From contig NC_049909.1 in the NCBI RefSeq assembly GCF_001411555.2, forward strand, positions 15,310,686-15,374,685: a DNA stretch of 64,000 bases, in the 5' to 3' direction. The stretch comes from Juglans regia (taxonomy: Eukaryota; Streptophyta; Magnoliopsida; Fagales; Juglandaceae). The position numbers and the translations under genes are program-made. The notes under the pieces were generated by a model that saw nothing but the letters and a program-made list of their open reading frames with translations, ran no database searches and was not told the origin of the DNA. Below are positions 21,777-32,900 of the stretch, in pieces. Within the stretch, counting starts at the first letter, position 1. Each line of letters begins with the position of its first letter.

Positions 21777-24071
21777 TCATATAGCAGTGGAGGTAAACAT
21801 CGTCTGAGTCGTCTCATGTGTTGCTACAACAATCAATACTAAAATTAATACTGATGAAATTGAAATGAATATAAATAAATACTGATGAAATTGAAATGAA
21901 TATAAATAAATCAAAATAATAAAATAAAAACAATAATTACCAGATGGTCCAGATCCAGACTGATCACCACCCTCTTCGTCGGTCTCTTTAAAATCTAACA
22001 CATCCGGAACATAAATATCATTTCCCATCGTCCAACTCTGTGTGCATATCAATGCCTCCACAGTTGTAGGAGACAATGAACTACGGAAAGGATCTAATAT
22101 GCGCCCTCCGGTACTAAAGGCAGACTCCGAGGCAACGGTGCTAATAGGGATGGCCAATATACAACGGGCAATCTCAGAAAGGATGAGATATTTCTTTGAT
22201 GCTACCTTCCACCATCCTAAAATGTCAAAATCATCATCATCTTGAATAAGATCCGCTGACAAATAACTGTCTAACTCTGAAACCACCTCCGTAGATTGAT
22301 GGACTAGTGTGGGATTATATGCGAGGGTTTTCGTCCATGCCAATCTACGCTTCTTTGTTGCCCCGGTGTCTGGAGGAGGTGTTGGGATATGTGTAGGTGT
22401 AGTAGATGTAGTACCACCCTTAATTGCATTAAACTCATCATAAAATCTATGAAGGGTATCGCGGGCCATCTCACTAATAAGATCAGTCCAAGCCTGATCA
22501 TACGCAAGTCCCAAACCATATAACATGCCAGAAATTTTTAGACGGGGATCAAGAATAGTAGCCACATATAACAAAATATTGAGTCTAGTCAAATCTCCCC
22601 AATACTTGTCAAATTTGACCCTCATGGTCAATGCCATCCCCCTCATCCTTAGATTGGAACCCCTACACATGTCGTCTAATTCTTCTTTCACCCTACATAT
22701 TTGTTGACAAAATTCATAGCATGTAGGGTGCAAAGAAGCAGATAACTTCAACGTGACTTCATAAAACAGCCTGAGAAAATTAACAAATGTAGCAACTACC
22801 TCCCAATCATCATCATTAGGCAATCCTAAACTCTCGTGCTCATCAAAGTATTTGACATATTGAATGTCTTCATCACCCAATAATTGAAAGGCTTTTTTAT
22901 ATTCTTGGGCCGCCTCCAACATCAAGAAGGTTGAGTTCCATCTGGTGGGAACGTCAGTACAAAGACCCCTCTTTGATGCTATGCCCACACTCTTCGCAGC
23001 AATTTTGAATTTCTCCAATCTAGAAGGAGAAGACCTCACAAATTTCACAGCCAATCTAACTCGTGCAACCGAGTTATCAACATCTTTTAACCCCTCAGTC
23101 ACAATTAGATTCAAGATATGTGCAGAACATCTAACATGCAAATATTCACCACCCAAGAATGTCTTATTTGTCTCTTTAAGATAAGTTTTCAGATATCCCA
23201 AGGCGACATCATTAGACGAGGCATTGTCAACCGAAACTGTCAAAACCCTACTCAACCCCCACTCCTTGATTGAGGCCTCTAAGGCCTTCCCAATTGTCTC
23301 ACCCTTGTGATAAGTTATTTGACAAAACTTGATAATCTTTTTATGGAGAATCCAGTCAGAATCAATGAAATGGACAGTCAAAGACATATAATTAAAATTT
23401 TGGACTGAAGTCCAAGTATCGGTAGTGAGACAAACTACCAAACCCGCCAATTGGCCCCTCAAAACATCTTTATCTTTCTAGTACATCTTTTTAATATCCT
23501 TTGCCACAGTGTGGCGAGAAGGAAGCATAAATCTAGGTTCCAATTCTTGGACAAAGTCTTGGAACCCTCTCCCATCCACAAACTGAAAAGGTAGCTCGTC
23601 TATGACAACCATACGAGCTAACTTCCTTCTACACTCATCAACATTATACTTTGTGAACCCCTTCAATGTTGAACCCCCACTACTCCCATCCGCCATTTTT
23701 TTCAGTCCAATTTCTAGTCTTGATTGACCCTTCTCCACTAAGGATCTTAATATTGGACTCTTCTTGCATTGTTCCTCTAAATGGACCTTTAACTGGGATG
23801 TACCATGTTTCCTATAGTGACATCCATATATTTTCCCACAATAATTACATTTAGCTTGTGGGTTATTGGGGTCACCACCCTCTAGTTTGGTAAAATGAGA
23901 CCAAACTACGGAAACAGGTTTCTTACTTTGTGTGGGCTTAGGGGCGGGGCAAGGTGTATTCCCACTCCCAGGGGTTGGAGTAGGGTTAGGTTCTGGGTCA
24001 GGGGTACTGGTAGGGGCAGGGGTACTGGTAGGGGTGTGAGAGCTATCAGTGAACTCTCTTTGAGAAGACAT
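21777..24071 (-). pseudogene. hAT transposase (zf-BED, RICESLEEPER-like) with one in-frame stop
   Basis: I choose the ATG at 24071, 3 nt after a good acceptor (GGAATCAG). The head is Pro/Thr-rich. The BED finger follows (VVWSHF, CNYCGKIYGCHYRKHGTSQL, then HLEEQC). The catalytic region has VCLTTDTWTS and VSVDNASSND. The C-terminal dimerisation block has FDILGWWKVASKKYLILSEI and STVASESAFSTGGR with the expected Glu. The frame is continuous except for TAG at 23478-23480 (codon 198, between KKMY and KDKDVLR), apparently a nonsense change of a Lys/Gln/Glu codon. Near the end a 117-bp AT-rich stretch (21940-21824) has GT-AG borders and would otherwise encode an unlikely hydrophobic run; removing it keeps the frame and gives about 725 codons. 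The gene looks recently inactivated, unless readthrough or splicing rescues it. Confidence 0.9.
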
Positions 24072-24073
24072 TC

Positions 24074-25277
24074 CTGATTCCACAACACAACAAAAAATAA
24101 AAAAATCAATCAACATACGACATAATTCCAAACATGCACTTATCAATCACGTACGACATAATTCCAAACATAAATCCCTAAATTGAGTTAGGGGTTTCAA
24201 TTGAAACCCCAAACTTGGGGGGGTTTCAATTCAAACCCCTAAATTGAGTTAGGGGTTTTGAGGGGGTTTCAATTCAAACCCCTAAATTGAGTTAGGGGTT
24301 TCAATTGAAACCCCAAACTGAAATTGGGGTTTCGGATTGAAACCAACCCCCTCAATTTTAGGGGTTTCAATAGAAACCCCTAAATTGAGTTAGGGGTTTC
24401 AATTGAAACCCCAAACTGATTTGGGGTTTCGGATTGAAACCCCCTCAATTTTAGGGGTTCAATCCGAAACCCCTCAACTTGAGGGGGTTTCAATTCAAAC
24501 CCCTAAATTGAGTTAGGGGTTTCAAACCCCCTCAATTTTAGGGGTTTCAATTGAAACCCCTAAATTGAGTTAGGGGTTTCAATTGAAACCCCAAACTGAT
24601 TTGGGGTTTCGGATTGAAACCCCTAAATTGAGTTAGGGGTTTCAATTGAAACCCCAAACTGATTTGGGGTTTCGGATTGAAACCCCCTCAATTAAGGCCT
24701 AAACTTGAGGGGGGTTTCAATTGAAACCCCTAAATTGAGGGGGTTTCAATTGAAACCCCAAAATTGAAAATTAAGGGGTTTCAATTGAAACCCCTTAGGC
24801 AATTTAGGGTTTCGGATTGAACCCCTAAATCAATTTAGGGGTTCAATCCGAAACCCTAAATTGAGGGGGTTTCAATTGAAACCCCAAAATTGAGTTAGGG
24901 GTTTCAATTGAAACCCCTAAATTGAAAATTAAGGGGTTTCAATTGAAACCCCTAACTCAATTTAGGGTTTCGGATTGAACCCCTAAATCAATTTAGGGGT
25001 TCAATCCGAAACCCTAAAATTTAGGGGTTTCGATTGAAACCCCTAAATTTGAAGCACAAATTTCGGATTGGAACCCTAAATTGATTTAGGGTTCCAATCT
25101 ACAAACAAAAACAAACAAACAAGTACAAAGAAACAGACGAATCAAACACACAAACAAAATTCTCCACAACACACAAATTCACAAATTTCCCATCCTCCAT
25201 CTCCGATTCAACCCAACCTTCCTCCAATCTCCAATCCAAAACAAAAAAAAAAAAAGAATGGGTTTCGGATTTCTTAC
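24074..25277 (-). other. Predicted 5'UTR intron of the hAT transposase
   Basis: On the minus strand the donor CAAAG|GTAAG is at 25278/25277 and the acceptor AATCAG is at 24075-24074, just before the start codon. The 5' leader exon would be the CT-rich sequence upstream of 25278, up to about 25500. Almost the whole intron is the palindrome array. Confidence 0.6.
24176..25110. repeat. Array of nested palindromes in the hAT element
   Basis: About 930 bp is built from the perfect 20-bp palindrome GGGGTTTCAATTGAAACCCC, of which I read about twelve exact copies. These are mixed with a sister palindrome-like unit, GGGTTTCGGATTGAACCCC, and its inverse. Spacers such as TAAATTGAGTTA also fold back. 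The array can therefore pair with itself at many scales. It has stops in all frames and no coding look. Words such as GAAACCCTAAATTG contain the plant telo-box AAACCCTAA. Confidence 0.95.
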
Positions 25278-25538
25278 CTTTGAGTGGCGGCGAAATCCCA
25301 GTGAGAGACGGAGACGGAGACGTGGCAGCGGTGGTGCTGCTCGTGCGAGTCGGAGATTCGACTGAGAGAGAGAGGGGCTTGTGGATGCGAGTGCGAGACT
25401 GAGTCAGAGAGAGTGAGTGTGAGAGATTGGCGAGAGACTCAAAGACAGAGAGTGAGAACGGAGAGTGAGAGAGGAGAGTTCGAGAAGGAGAGTGAAATGC
25501 AGAAATGGGAAGCAGACGCGGGGAAGGGGGGGGACCTT

Positions 25539-25574
25539 AACTAATAGTGAAACGGCGCCGTTTCACTATTAGTT
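25539..25574. promoter_or_regulatory. 36-bp perfect palindrome centred on paired AAACGG
   Basis: The half-site is AACTAATAGTGAAACGGC followed immediately by its exact reverse complement. The core AAACGGCGCCGTTT holds two inverted AAACGG words. AAACGG is the established Ac transposase binding word. A second copy, AAACGGTGCCGTTT, lies near 25600. Both sit between the right end and the transposase leader, so they could be transposase-binding or autoregulatory sites. Confidence 0.6.
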
Positions 25575-25844
25575 GAGTGGCGGCACTTACCAGACCAAAA
25601 CGGTGCCGTTTCACTCTACTTATTTGTTTTTTTTTTTATATATATATAATTTTAATTATATTATATATATATATATAACTCAAGCGGGGCGGGGCCTCGC
25701 CCCATCCGTCCCCCGCCTCCGCATCATCCATGGGGTGCGGGCGGGGCCCCCCGCACCCCGCTTTAGCGGGCCGGATCCCCTCCCCGCATGTGCGGGGGCG
25801 GGTCAGCGGGGAACGGGGCCCCGCTGCCCACCCCTAGAAGTAAT

Positions 25845-26726
25845 GATCAAAGTCCCGAATGATACAACATCGAAAGTTAAAAGCTTTATAATATTAATTT
25901 TAAATTTTTTTATTTATCATACCCTATACCACACACCACATCTCTTTTAATTTTATTTCCTTTTTGTCATAACAAATATATGTGATATATAAATGATGAA
26001 TAAAACAACTCAAGTAGTTTAATAAGCGTAAAATAAAAGAAAAATAAAATTATTTAAACAAAATAAAATTTTAAAAATATATTACGTTCACGTTCTAAAA
26101 TTTAAAGAGTCATATCTGAAAAATATAATTGGTTCATTAACACTACAAATATCCCATTTAGTTTGGAGTTTTAAAATATTTGGAAGATTTTCAAACACTT
26201 GCTTAATTTAAAAGTTATCGCTAGATTTAAAATAAATACTTGAGATAGAAATATTTTTCTCCAAGATTTTCTAAAATTCTAAATTTATTTTATGTAAGAA
26301 GATTTATCATATTTGTAAAAAATATTGAGACGCATGCTATATATAATTTCATGTAAAAACAACTGCATAAGAGATTTAACGTCATGTCCATTCATCCAAT
26401 GATTTAATCAACAACATAAGTTTCAAGTATATATTTCTCTCAAACTATAACAAAACCATTTTGTTAACTTAAAAAATCTTTTACCTTATATATGTTTTTC
26501 ACAATCTGCCTTTGAAGAGTTTTTTTTACTCTTTTTAATACATGTTGTTATGAGATGATGATGTTTTATTATTTAAAAAAAATTCTTAATTTTTACACTT
26601 TTTTTAGATGAATTATTATTATAATCTATTTATGTGAAAAGATTTTACTTTTTAATATTTTTTTTTTCCACTAATTGAATGCTATGTGCAAAGGACATAC
26701 GTATCATGCACGTACCACCCTTATTA

Positions 26727-26760
<34 letters not shown>

Positions 26761-27200
26761 CTTGATTGCATTCTTGTCCTCGATTGCTGTTATATTAAGA
26801 CTGTTATATAACTGTTATATTAACTTATGCCCCCTCCCCCCATGCAAATGATGTTGCCATTCAACATGAATGCTACTCATCCTGTTCCTGCCCTACTTTC
26901 CACATGTACATCCAGTTACTATTTTTTGATCATTTGATGCGACTTCAGAAAATATTAAAATGATCGTAATTAATAATTATTATTCTAACACTTCGTCTCA
27001 CATGTGAACAACACTCCAATAATAATTAATAATTTTTTTATCATTGTTTTCAAATTACAAAATAATAATAGTATTAAAAAATAATATTCAAACAATATTT
27101 TTTTTAACTTTTATTTAAAATTATCTCATTTTATCTCATTATTCAAACCGCACCTTAATTAAAATACGGTATCATAATTCAAAATTTAAACTCTTAAATT
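25845..27200. other. AT-rich spacer
   Basis: MITE family 4-like ends occur at about 25905-25995 (ataccacacaccacatctct). A TA microsatellite lies at about 26729-26759. A family 2-like tail occurs near 27120-27160 (ctcattttatctcattattc). No gene is seen. Confidence 0.4.
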
Positions 27201-27251
27201 ATGGATACAATATTTTTAAAACATCAATTATCCCACAAACTTAGACAGCAT

Positions 27252-27428
27252 GCATGGGCCATGCATGGTGCTACATCAACCAAAACAGGACCACCATACA
27301 TATTATATGTCCCCTACAGCATAGTCAAATTGTGGACCACAAGCCATGCATGGTGCTACATCAACCAAAGCAGGACCACCATGCATATTATATATCCTCT
27401 ACAACATAATCAAATTATGGACCACAGG
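27252..27428 (+). repeat. Two-copy tandem duplication, about 90 bp per unit
   Basis: The unit starts at gccatgcatggtgctacatc (about 27258) and again at about 27342, and runs through ggaccaccat.catattata to tggaccaca. The copies differ at scattered bases. ORFs across it follow the repeat and are not considered genes. Confidence 0.85.
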
Positions 27429-27494
27429 AGTATATGGAAGAAACAATTTCCAGCAAGCCAGATTGGTTTTTAGCTCTCTCTCTCTCAAACACAA

Positions 27495-28005
27495 ATTAGT
27501 AGGGCTATATAGAAATCGACGGGACTAGCCGCTGGAGTCCGTAATTGGTCGAAACCGACAAAGAACCGATCGGCTGGCGATATAAAATTAAAGAAATCGA
27601 CGTCGGCTGGTTCGGTTTCGGTCTGAACCAAACCCAAACTGCCAAATTGGCCGATTATATATATATTATTATATGTACATAAAACGACGTCGTTTCATTT
27701 AAGTAATTTAAACAATGTCATTTTAGTTATGAATTTTATAAAAAAAAAAGGGTGCCAAACGGCGCTGTTTCGACCTGAAGTAATAAACCCCCTTCTTCTT
27801 CTTTTCCCGTCTTCTACTTCCCTTTACTTCTTGCCTTTGCAGGTCTGCTTCTTCCCACCAATAGCACAACTCACCGCTCCCCTCCATCACAGTGACACCG
27901 AAGATAGACTGACGAACCACATTGGCTCACGCTGACACCGAAGCTATCGGTTTTCTCCCCCCTAATCGGTTGGTTCCGCCGATTCTGAACCTCTCCAAAA
28001 GTTGT
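27495..28005. mobile_element. Non-autonomous hAT-related remnant (candidate)
   Basis: Its ends are rich in ggctggttcggtttcggtc and aatcggttggttccgccg words, like the ends of the hAT remnant at 32186-35073. It carries AAACGACGTCGTTT at about 27683 and AAACGGCGCTGTTT at about 27760, followed by a CT-rich leader-like tract. No transposase remains, and clean TIRs or a TSD were not found. Confidence 0.4.
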
Positions 28006-29840
28006 CAGTGTGGTGTTAGTTTTTAACCTTACAAATTAGAGAGAAGTTACCACCCAACATAAATGATGCTTTCTTGAGGTTAATTAATTAATTATTAAGA
28101 ATATTTAAGAATTGGAATATATTTAAAAAATTACTTTAACATATACAGTCATTCTTTTAGTTCCAACTTCAAATCCCCTAAAATATTTATACGTGCTTTG
28201 TATATATATTTTTTATTATTATTTTTGGGTTTTGTCAAGATTTGTAATTTCTGTTGAAACCGGACCGGCCCTGCTTCAAGGAAGTTAGAACTGGTCTAGT
28301 CCACTTGGAACACAGCTAAAGGCCTTGTAGTATATTGGTCTGTTCAAAATTAGGAGGAGAACCCAGCCCACACTGACAAGAAGCTGAACGAATATAGTAA
28401 TTATTGTTTTGATGAACCAAACCCAAAAAGCCCACGTAAGTGCCTCTTGCCTCTCCATATTTGCTCATTCATTGGATTTAAGCTGCATTTGAACGTTAAA
28501 TTGTATTTTTTATGAATAGTAATAAATTGAGTAATAAAAAAAATTATGTGAGATTTATTTAAATTGAATTTAAAATATATTTAAATATTAAGATAAATTT
28601 AGTTCTTTTAAAGAAAATTAAAAAAGATTATGAGTTTCTCATATAAATATATTTTAAGTTGGAAAAAGTTATGAGTCTCATGTGTAAAAAAATTTTAAAT
28701 TGGAATGAATTTAATAATTTGAGAGTTGAGTATTTGGATGTTAGACTCAGTTTAAAATTAAATTGAACTCAGCTGAACTCAATTTAGTTAAGTAACCAAA
28801 CAAAACCTTAAAATTAAGGTTGCATTTAGATGTTAAGGTGATTTTAAATAATTTATAAATAATAGTATTTTATGGTTCAATTAATATATTTAAAATATAA
28901 ATAAATTGAAATATATGTTTAAATTTATAAAATAAATTGATATGAGTTAGTTTTTATAAAAAATTAAAAAAATATAAGCCTTATCAGTAATTGGTTTGGG
29001 ATGAATTGAAAGAAATTTAACAATTAAACATAGCCTAATAGGATCATGCTATCGTGATTCGTGACCGAATTGCCGCACTGAAGGAATTTTTAAATATTAA
29101 AAAAAACAACTTATTTGCAAACCATCGGTTTGCTCAGCAATTTTTAAATGAGAAATTCTATTTGTAATTTTTATTTTAAGACTGTATGTGTAGGGTTTTT
29201 ATTAAATAAGAAAGATCATCATTTTATGAAGAATAATTTTATAATTTTAAAAAATTTTAAAGATAAAATTATTTAAATTTGTATTGTAGTCTCTAAATGA
29301 AGATTGTATATAATATTGCTCATTTCTTTTTAAATAAAAGGTTGAAAAAATGTTTTAAAAAAAACATTTTTACATAGAAATCTTCGGGCTCTAAGGTGCG
29401 TAAAGCGTAATGGTTGCTGGTGGATGATCAAATCTTGTGCTTGTAATTGTGCTTTTTTTTTTTTTTAAATAAAATTCATACTTAATTTTTTTGTAAATTT
29501 TTTCATGTAAATTCAAATTTATTCAAATTTTTAATAAAATTATGCGCCAAAATAGAGAATAAAAAATCAGGATTTATTTAAATTTAAAACTCACCTCAAT
29601 TCATCTTAATTCATTATTATAATTTTTTTAAATTCTCACATAAAATATAATAAATAATTCAATTTTTTTAAAATTAAAAATAATAATATTAAAAATAATA
29701 TTTTATTTAATTCATTTAAAATTATTTTTAACTTATAATCGAAACGCACTGAATATTTAAACAATTTGATTCCGGAATTTGGAAACTGCAAGGTCTCCCA
29801 TTCTGTCGCCACGTATACACACACCCATCATCTCTTCCCT
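28006..29840. other. MITE-rich region upstream of the SMPD4-like gene
   Basis: Family 1 MITEs lie at about 28483-28806 (gctgcatttgaacgttaaat ... aaccaaacaaaacctta) and about 28815-29037. A family 3-like element lies at about 29150-29325 and a family 2 element at about 29566-29755. The gene's promoter should lie near 29840, where cataaaaagg may serve as a TATA-like box. A (CT)n leader tract follows at 29900-29926. Confidence 0.5.
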
Positions 29841-29895
29841 CATAAAAAGGCGCCATTTGCCTCAAGCACCGTCTTTTAAAACCTTCTCTCGAAAA

Positions 29896-29929
<34 letters not shown>

Positions 29930-29999
29930 CCCTCGCTCAGATAAAAACCCTAGCTCCAGTTCGTCCTCGCTACTCTGCTGTCGACCCCAGCCGAGCCTT

Positions 30000-32900
30000 A
30001 TGATGCTCCCCCACTCGTTCACCGTCGATTCCCATTCCAAATCCGAAGACCTCGCCGCTGCCATACTCGCCGCCTCGCCGTCCCAAATATCCTCCACCTG
30101 CGCCTCCATCGAGTCCTTCCTGCTCTCGCACTCACCCGACCAGTCCCGGCACTTCTTCTCCCTCGCCTTTCCAACCCTCATCTGCAAACTCTTCTTCGGC
30201 CTTCCCCCCGATCCTTCCAGATCTTGCCCCCCTCCATCTTCCGCCTGGATCGACACTAACGCCAACGATTCCGCCTCCAACGCCATTTTCTCCCTACTCT
30301 CACCCTCCGGCGTTCTCCTCCGCTCCATTTCCGCCGTCGATCGCCTATCCCTCGTCAAGTACGTCTTCCCCGTTGAACGCCTTCCCCACTGGGCCCGACT
30401 CGCCCTCTCTACCTCCAATGACGCCCGAACCCTCTCCAATCTCTGCCATTTGTTCTCCGGCAAACTCAAAGAAGATCCAACAAAACCGTCCGCTCATCAA
30501 GTCCAACTTAATGTATTCGAATACTACCTCTTCTGGTTCGCTTATTATCCGGTTTGCAAATCCAATTCCGATAATGTCGATTCCGTTTCCATTAAAAGAG
30601 CTAGAAAATTCAGGTTAGAGAATTGGACTTCCTCGATCCCCGGACTGTCCAATTCCAAGCGCGTAAATGAACAAAGAATCGAGTGCAGCCTCTACATTCG
30701 CCTTCTCTACGCGTATCTTCGCGAGTTTGTGCCCAGTCACGATTTGACTGTTCATCAACCGTACCGGAGCTCGTTGCTTCACTATGCGTCCGAGTATGAT
30801 GGATCGGTTACGATGCGCGCGGAGCTTGTTGTGAATGCTTTTATCCATTTTTGGTTAGTGGACAACGACTTCTCGCCGTTACCTGTAAACGTGTTGAAGT
30901 CGTTTGGCGTATCATTTCCATTTCGGTCGGTCTCGGGGGATATCCCACCGCCGTCGTCAGGCTTGGGGGACGTGGTGAAGTTGTTCGTCAAGTACTTGAG
31001 TTTGAGCTCTGGAACCTTCTCGGAAGAGAGTGGGGGTGAATGCTGTGCAAGTCCGAGGCGGAGGGTATCCAATTCGGGTTCATTTGATGCTGTGAAGTCA
31101 AGGGGTGTGCCTGCTCCCGTTCATCCTTCCAGATCGTGGAACGCTTGGATTCAAAGGCCGCTATACCGGTTTATACTGAGGACGTTCTTGTTTTGCCCCT
31201 TGGGAACGTCAATCAAGAATGCCTCAGAGGTGTTTGATGTTTGGATTAGTTATTTGGAGCCTTGGTCTATCAGCTGGGATGATTTTGCAGCGCTGAACGC
31301 GGTAGTTGATGGTTCTAGTAAGAGTGATAGAAAGGAGAATTCTCAGAATCTTCGTGAATATGGATATAACCCTGTTTGGCAGGGTTATGTGTTGTCTAAT
31401 TACCTGTATTACAGTTCATTGGTTATGCATTTCATCGGGTTTGCGCACAAGTTTCTTCACACTGACGTTGAAATTATAGTCAGGATGGTATCCAAGGTTC
31501 GTTTCTTGATTACAAGTTTTGGCTAGCTTTTATCCGTGTACATGAAATTTGCTTGCATTATATACATACATAACACACACACACACACACACATACATAC
31601 ACACTCATCAATTTTCTTCTCATGGTGTCTTAGTTCATTATAATCATTGGAGTACTTCAGTTTTGACAAGTTCTATGCCTTGCAATGGAACTGCATTTTG
31701 TTGGGTGAACAGTCTAGTTTGGTTTATCATCACTTAGCTTATCTACATTGATGTATTATTCAAGCTGAATTGAGAAAACTCTAGCGCTTTAGTTTACCTT
31801 GCTGTAACATAAACTTTGTTGTGAGTGTTCCATGCCTATATGACTACTTATTTGGATATTTCTTTGATGAGAAGAAGGCCTGCCATATTTTTGACTCAGA
31901 TTGGTGAATGACGAAACCTGTTTTTCTAAGTAAGAAATGTTGATAATTGGGTAGGGTGTACCGATAAAAAAAAAAAATTGGGTAGGGGGTTCACTATCTT
32001 TTATTACTACCCTTTAGTTATGTAGAGGTAAGTAAAGTTTATAATGAGTTTTACTTATAAAAAAAAAAAAAAAAAAAGAAGTTTATAATGAGTTTGAAGT
32101 TATGGCTACTTCAAGTTTCCTCTTGAAACTAAACCGTGTTATGGGCTAACAGTTGGGGTTCACTATCTTTTAGCTTTAGAGAATCTAGGGGTGAAAAACT
32201 GAATTGGCCAGTCAGTTTCAGCCCCAAACCAAAACTGAAACGGCTGGTTTCATACGTATATGAAACCGACTGAACCAACTGATAGAGGGAGAGAAAACCA
32301 GCTAGACCGGTTCCAGTCGGTTCAGTTGTTGGCCCATCAATTTGGGCTTTTTTTAATCTGTCTAGATTATTTTGGTTAATAATCTGTCTAGAATGTTTAA
32401 GTTTCTTTATAATTTTTTAACTATGTTTTTAATGTTTGGTTAATAAAAAATTAGAAATAGCAAGTACATACTAGATAATTAAAAAAAAAAAAGAAAAGTA
32501 AAAACAACTCTCTTAGATGTCTAATACACATTACAAATACAAACCAAATTGTCTTAAGCACCAATGCACCATATAAATATTACTAAATAAAGTTTTACAA
32601 TTATAAAACATAAAGTAAATAAATATACTTGATTCTTCATATTTGATGCTTCAATATTCAATGGTTATGACAGTTGGTTGTGCGCTCAACTCTACATAGA
32701 AACATAGATAAGAATAAAAAATCAAATATTGTGAATTTTTATGATGAAAACACTAAAATTAAATTATAAAAGCAATGAATATTGAATGAATATCAAAACA
32801 TTACTTGATTCCATCAAGAAGCTCTCCATATTATCCATGGATTCTCGAATATCAATTGGTGTTCACGGATGTTTCAACCAAATTTTGAGCACAAATAAGG

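Larger units (their letters stand above)
21065..25844 (-). mobile_element. Complete hAT (Ac-like) DNA transposon with perfect 8-bp TSD
   Basis: The 8-bp direct repeat GAAGTAAT lies at 21065-21072 and 25837-25844. Between them is an element of 4764 bp (21073-25836) with TIRs TAGGGGTG and CACCCCTA. Both ends continue into very GC-rich subterminal DNA. The transposase is on the minus strand. The order from its 5' side is: GC-rich end, TA-rich tract, AAACGG palindromes, CT-rich leader, 1.2-kb intron made of palindromes, BED-finger transposase, AT tail, GGCCCAGAAA repeats, GC-rich end. Perfect TSDs and a nearly intact ORF suggest a fairly young insertion. Confidence 0.93.

Noticed and set aside
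24176..25110. CRISPR array
   Set aside because: The units are palindromic and regularly repeated, but spacers are not unique or of constant length, and the context is a plant hAT element.
29876..30469. A 197-codon minus-strand ORF
   Set aside because: It lies fully antisense to exon 1 of the SMPD4-like gene, whose GC-rich codons keep the opposite strand open.
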